In this document: positions 60,846 through 64,000 of the stretch, piece by piece
How the letters are laid out: every line of letters begins with the position of its first letter
Position numbering within the stretch: the first letter of the stretch is position 1
Assembly: GCF_031846275.1 (NCBI RefSeq)
Contig: NZ_JAVRIB010000005.1
Location: 124,001-188,000, forward strand
Direction of reading: 5' to 3'
DNA from: Spectribacter hydrogenoxidans
GTDB lineage: Bacteria > Pseudomonadota > Gammaproteobacteria > Nevskiales > Salinisphaeraceae
Length of the DNA stretch: 64,000 nt
Notes under the pieces: generated by a model
What the model was told of the DNA's origin: nothing
The model's database searches: none
What the model saw: the letters and a program-made list of their open reading frames with translations, nothing else
Made by a program: the position numbers and the translations under genes

Positions 60846-62187
60846 GTGCCGTCGCCCGCTGCACCTGGAAGAAGAAGCGCAGGCCCGCGATCAGGCCGGG
60901 CAGCGGCGGGAATCGTCGTTGTCCGGCGTGCTCCTTCCTGCCTTCGATGGCGACGAACCACTGCTCGGTCAGCGCCGTGCTACGTTGCAGGGCGAGGTCC
61001 GCCAGGATGCGCCCGAAGTTCTGCGACATCATGACGCCGGCGCCGCTGTAGCCAAAGGCGTAGGACAGGCGGCCTCCCCGGAGCGACCCGACCTGCGGCC
61101 GCACATCGAAGGGGATCGAGCAGGCGCCGCTCCAGCGCTGCGCGATGCGCAGGTTCCTGAAGGCGGGAAACACGCTCTCGAACATGCGCTCGGCGGAAGC
61201 GTAGAACGTCATCCGCTGCGCCTCTTCCATGGAGCGTCCCCGCCCCAGGTAGATATCGCAGAGGTTGAACTGCAGGCGGCCATCGACCGTGGGGCGACAG
61301 GTGGCCGGACAGTAGCTCGTCTTGTCATAGAACTGCCCGCGATGCTTCCAGCCCAGCGCCGCCCAGTCCGCCTCGGTCAGTGGCTCGGTCATCAGCTGGT
61401 AGACGTGCATCGGCACCTGCGCGCGGCGCAGGCCCAGCGCCGGCGGCAGCAGGTGCGTAAAGCCGTTGGTGGCCAGCACCAGGTGACGAGCGCGCAGCTC
61501 GCCTTCCGGCGTTCGGAGCGTGAAGCGCGCGCCATCGTCTTCCACCCCGAGCACCGGTGTCTGCTCGTAGACCTGCGCCCCCGCAGCCACCGCGATGCGC
61601 TTCAGCTCGCGCGCGTGCTTGACCGGATTGACCTGGCCGGTGTGCGGCATGCGTACACCGCCGCAAAAGGCATCGCTGTTGAGCGCCTGGCTGACCGTGG
61701 CCCGGTCCATGACCTCGCTGTCATTTGCCCGCGTCTGATCGGTCCAGTATCTGGCGAATTTCTCCAGATGCTTGTCGTGCCCGCGCAGCATGGTGAAGGT
61801 CACGCCGGGCATCTCCAGATCGCTGTCCATGTTCTCGCGGGCGATCAGGTCGCGCACGTAGTCCATGCCGTTCCAGGCGAAATCCTGGAGCTCGCCGAGC
61901 CTGTTCTGCCCGTACAGCAGGCGTGCCGTGTCGGGATCGAGCACCGGAATCGGCACCAGCCATCCGGAGGTGCGTCCGGAGGCGCCATAGGCGACACACT
62001 CGGCGTCCACGACCGCGACCGACGCGGAAGCGTCGGCCTTGCGCGCGTTATAGGCGGTCGACAGGCCGGTGAAGCCGGCGCCGATGACCGCGATATCGAC
62101 ATCCGCGCTGCCCCGCAGCGGCGGCGACGGCTCGTAGTCGCCGGAATGCGCCAGCCAGAAGGACTTGTCGGCGTGAACGTGGGTCAC
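60814..62187 (-). CDS. FAD-dependent amine/amino-acid oxidoreductase (PuuB/DAO-like)
   Basis: A 457-residue flavoprotein of the D-amino-acid oxidase family, close to gamma-glutamylputrescine oxidoreductase. The FAD motif is DIAVIGAGFTGLSTAYNARK, followed by CVAYGASGRTSGWLVP as in PuuB relatives, and the C-terminus has YAFGYSGAGVMMSQNFGRI. It should oxidise a secondary amine or N-substituted amino acid to an imine with hydrogen peroxide formation. It starts 3 bp after the saccharopine-dehydrogenase-like gene, so the two form an operon. Confidence 0.85.
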   Translation of the reverse strand: MTHVHADKSFWLAHSGDYEPSPPLRGSADVDIAVIGAGFTGLSTAYNARKADASASVAVVDAECVAYGASGRTSGWLVPIPVLDPDTARLLYGQNRLGELQDFAWNGMDYVRDLIARENMDSDLEMPGVTFTMLRGHDKHLEKFARYWTDQTRANDSEVMDRATVSQALNSDAFCGGVRMPHTGQVNPVKHARELKRIAVAAGAQVYEQTPVLGVEDDGARFTLRTPEGELRARHLVLATNGFTHLLPPALGLRRAQVPMHVYQLMTEPLTEADWAALGWKHRGQFYDKTSYCPATCRPTVDGRLQFNLCDIYLGRGRSMEEAQRMTFYASAERMFESVFPAFRNLRIAQRWSGACSIPFDVRPQVGSLRGGRLSYAFGYSGAGVMMSQNFGRILADLALQRSTALTEQWFVAIEGRKEHAGQRRFPPLPGLIAGLRFFFQVQRATALARRRRLGLA

Positions 62188-62190
62188 GGT

Positions 62191-63435
62191 CTAGATCATC
62201 TCCACGATCTGGTGGCGCGGCACGCCCACGCGTTCCAGCGCCTGGTAGAAAGCCTGCGGCTCGGCCCAGTCCTCGGGCGCGAAGGCGCCGCTGCGCTTGC
62301 CGGCCTCGTCGAGCGCCAGCACGGCGAAGGCGGCGCAGGCGGTTCCGGTCACGCCCGCCATGTTGTTGAGAGGGCTGCCGGGCTCGAGCGCGGTCCGCCG
62401 ACGCGATAACGCGGGCTTACCGTCCTTGTTGCCGTAGGCCGTGGCCAGCAATCCGCCCTTGTAGGGGAAGACCCGGCGCAGCGCCGAGACGCCCAGGAAC
62501 TTCAGCAGCATCCCGGTGGTGCTCTCGCCCCGGCGGATCTGCGCCCGCATGCCGCTGAGCGCGTGCTTCCAGCCCGCGGGGTTGCCCAGGCCCGTTCCGC
62601 CGGTCGCGATGTCGTGGACCCAGTTCACGGCATCCTTCTGATCCATCCGCCCGTTCTGGATGGCCAGCCCGACGCCCCGGAAGAGCCCGTTCATCGGCGC
62701 GGGGTCCAGACCGCCCAGGCAGCGGATGCGCCGGGCGTCCGGGTAGCGGCGCGGCAGCGTCACCGGCTCGGGGTGGGCGGTTTCGTACAGCAGGACATCA
62801 TCCTCACCGGCGAGGATCGGGAAGCGGCCGGTCTCCACGAAAGTCTCGTGCACGATCCGGCGACCGTCCTCCCAGGTCACGCAGTCGCCCGCCGAGATGT
62901 GCAGCATGTGCTCGATGACGGCGCGACCCACATTGGGGCGCTCGTCGCCGACGAGCCAGCACATGTCGATGTTCTCGACGGTGTCGAGGTCATTGGCCGC
63001 GTCCACCGCCATCACGTTCGACATGCCCGGCGACGCGCCGCAGCCGACATAGATCGGGATGCCGGCGGCCCTGGCCTGTTCCTGCAGGGAGAGCGCGTGC
63101 TCGGTGCTCTCGACGTCGTCGTCGAAGTCCAGATAGGGAACCCCCTCCTCCAGGCAGGCCGTGATCACGGGACCGGAGGTCCGGATATAGGGGCCGGCCG
63201 CCAGAACCACGAGCGACGCGCCCCGCACGACGTCGCGCAGCGCGGCCTCGTCGAAGAGATCCAGGCGCCGCGCCGTCGCGCGTCCGGCAGGCAGCCGCTC
63301 GACCAGCGGCTGCAGGAGATCCGGGCGGATGTCGGTCAGGACCAGCTCCCAGTCGCCGCCGGCGGCCGCGAAGCGCTCGATGGCCACCCGGCACATCTCG
63401 CCGGCAGCCCCGATGAAGACGACCCGGCCCGTCAT
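62191..63435 (-). CDS. Saccharopine dehydrogenase-like protein
   Basis: A 414-residue protein of the same family as the one at 2487-3665. It opens with the Rossmann motif VVFIGAAGEMCRVAIERF and has GCGASPGMSNVMAVDAA near residue 135. The neighbouring FAD amine oxidoreductase and amine oxidase suggest that it handles an amino-acid or amine-derived intermediate here. It is divergent from the amine oxidase gene across a 177-bp gap. Confidence 0.8.
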   Translation of the reverse strand: MTGRVVFIGAAGEMCRVAIERFAAAGGDWELVLTDIRPDLLQPLVERLPAGRATARRLDLFDEAALRDVVRGASLVVLAAGPYIRTSGPVITACLEEGVPYLDFDDDVESTEHALSLQEQARAAGIPIYVGCGASPGMSNVMAVDAANDLDTVENIDMCWLVGDERPNVGRAVIEHMLHISAGDCVTWEDGRRIVHETFVETGRFPILAGEDDVLLYETAHPEPVTLPRRYPDARRIRCLGGLDPAPMNGLFRGVGLAIQNGRMDQKDAVNWVHDIATGGTGLGNPAGWKHALSGMRAQIRRGESTTGMLLKFLGVSALRRVFPYKGGLLATAYGNKDGKPALSRRRTALEPGSPLNNMAGVTGTACAAFAVLALDEAGKRSGAFAPEDWAEPQAFYQALERVGVPRHQIVEMI

Positions 63436-63594
63436 GCCGCACCTCCGGGCATGACCGTATCGATGACCCCGGGGCTGTTGTTTGGAAATGCTTGCACGAC
63501 GGTACCTCCTCGCGAATAGCCGATGGGCAGCACCGTAGCAGGTCTTTATATTTTACACAACACTTGTTATTCTAAAGATGCACGCTCGGCAACC

Positions 63595-63604
63595 GGGGGG
63601 GGGG
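63595..63604 (+). repeat. Run of ten G in the leader of the amine oxidase gene
   Basis: Ten consecutive Gs end 8 nt before the ATG, at the position of a ribosome-binding site. Such homopolymers are prone to slippage, which could vary expression, or the run may merely serve as an unusual Shine-Dalgarno stretch. Confidence 0.6.
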
Positions 63605-63612
63605 CACCCGAC

Positions 63613-64000
63613 ATGCAGACAAAGGACGAGGACGAGCTACCGCCGGAAGCCCGCCAGCGGCGGTCGCTGCTGAAGGCGATCGGCGGTAGCGCGCTGGCCG
63701 GCGGCTTCGCACTGGGCGCACATCCGCCGTCCCGCGCGGCGCCAAAGCGCCGTGACGATGTCCTGGATGTAGCCATCATCGGCGGCGGCCTGTCCGGCCT
63801 GACCGCGGCGCGCGACCTCCGGCTGGCCGGTTGCGAGTCCTTCGTCGTGCTCGAAGCGCGCGACCGCGTGGGCGGCCGCACCTACGATCACGACCTGGGC
63901 GACGGCGTCATCTCGGAAGCCGGCGGCCAGTGGATCGGCCCCGGCCAGACCGCCATCGCGGACCTGGCGCGCGAACTCGAGATCGATACCTTCGACAGCT
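63613..64000 (+). CDS. Flavin amine oxidase, partial (cut by window edge)
   Basis: Only the first 129 residues are present. An N-terminal twin-arginine-like signal (RRSLLKAIGGSALAGGFALG) leads to the Rossmann FAD motif VAIIGGGLSGLTAARDLRLAG and to VLEARDRVGGRTYDHDLG, the monoamine-oxidase signature. It would oxidise a primary amine or polyamine to an aldehyde, probably in the periplasm given the signal. The start codon has a G-run upstream instead of a normal ribosome site. The gene continues past 64000. Confidence 0.85.
   Translation, partial: MQTKDEDELPPEARQRRSLLKAIGGSALAGGFALGAHPPSRAAPKRRDDVLDVAIIGGGLSGLTAARDLRLAGCESFVVLEARDRVGGRTYDHDLGDGVISEAGGQWIGPGQTAIADLARELEIDTFDS

Overview
The window is about 66% GC chromosomal DNA from a Gammaproteobacterium. 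The evidence is the TtcA, FadI-like, Fpr, CydAB, DnaG-RpoD and Ppk/Ppx protein types, together with Pho- and Fur-like boxes of the gammaproteobacterial kind. An AlkB alkane hydroxylase, an AlkJ-like GMC dehydrogenase, an AlkH-like aldehyde dehydrogenase, a methylisocitrate lyase, thiolases, a MaoC hydratase, a stearoyl-CoA desaturase and several esterases and thioesterases suggest an aerobic degrader of hydrocarbons or lipids. The genus cannot be fixed from the sequence. No phage, insertion sequence or CRISPR array is visible.

Layout. 1-500: non-coding DNA packed with large hairpins, probably a dispersed repeat. 0.5-6.1 kb (minus strand): lipoprotein alpha/beta hydrolase, saccharopine-dehydrogenase-like protein, PrpB-type lyase and aldehyde dehydrogenase. 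6.2-8.2 kb: tetR divergent from alkB, with two operator-like palindromes between them. 8.2-10 kb: MerR regulator with its own 19-bp-spacer promoter, a DUF4396 membrane protein and a DsbA-like thioredoxin. 10-12.5 kb: CIO-type bd oxidase (cydA, cydB and a 49-residue DUF2474 protein). 12.7-15.5 kb: large MalT-like LuxR regulator. 15.6-26.3 kb (minus strand): a six-gene envelope cluster (MMPL/RND transporter, YCF48 propeller, DUF1302 barrel, DUF1329 protein, SCP-x-type thiolase, unknown repeat-rich exported protein). 26.8-28.5 kb: an exported HpaA-like protein and an HNH nuclease. 28.7-34.5 kb: tripartite RND efflux operon. 34.5-36.2 kb: GMC dehydrogenase. 36.5-38.8 kb: exbB-exbD-exbD-tonB operon behind a Fur-like box. 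38.9-41.6 kb: fpr, a DCC-family protein, ttcA and a small secreted protein built on an 11-residue repeat. 41.8-46.7 kb: thioesterase, desaturase, esterase and MATE pump. 46.8-52.3 kb: ppx and ppk around three small genes, with a clear Pho box before ppk. 52.3-56.9 kb: dnaG, rpoD and a PD40 lipoprotein. 57-59.2 kb: a FadI-like thiolase lacking its catalytic Cys and His, joined to a MaoC hydratase. 59.3 kb: a tRNA with CAU anticodon. 59.4-64 kb: a TetR regulator and amine or amino-acid oxidation genes, ending in an amine oxidase cut by the window edge.

How the genes may work together. AlkB, the GMC dehydrogenase and the aldehyde dehydrogenase form a scattered alkane-to-fatty-acid route, and TetR may repress alkB and its own gene. 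The six-gene envelope cluster looks like a trans-envelope system for a hydrophobic substrate, with the adjacent LuxR-type protein as candidate activator. Ppk and Ppx make and degrade polyphosphate, with Ppk probably under PhoB. Iron-linked regulation is suggested for the TonB operon, fpr and the desaturase. Functions for the DUF proteins, the 11-residue-repeat protein and the degenerate thiolase are inference only.
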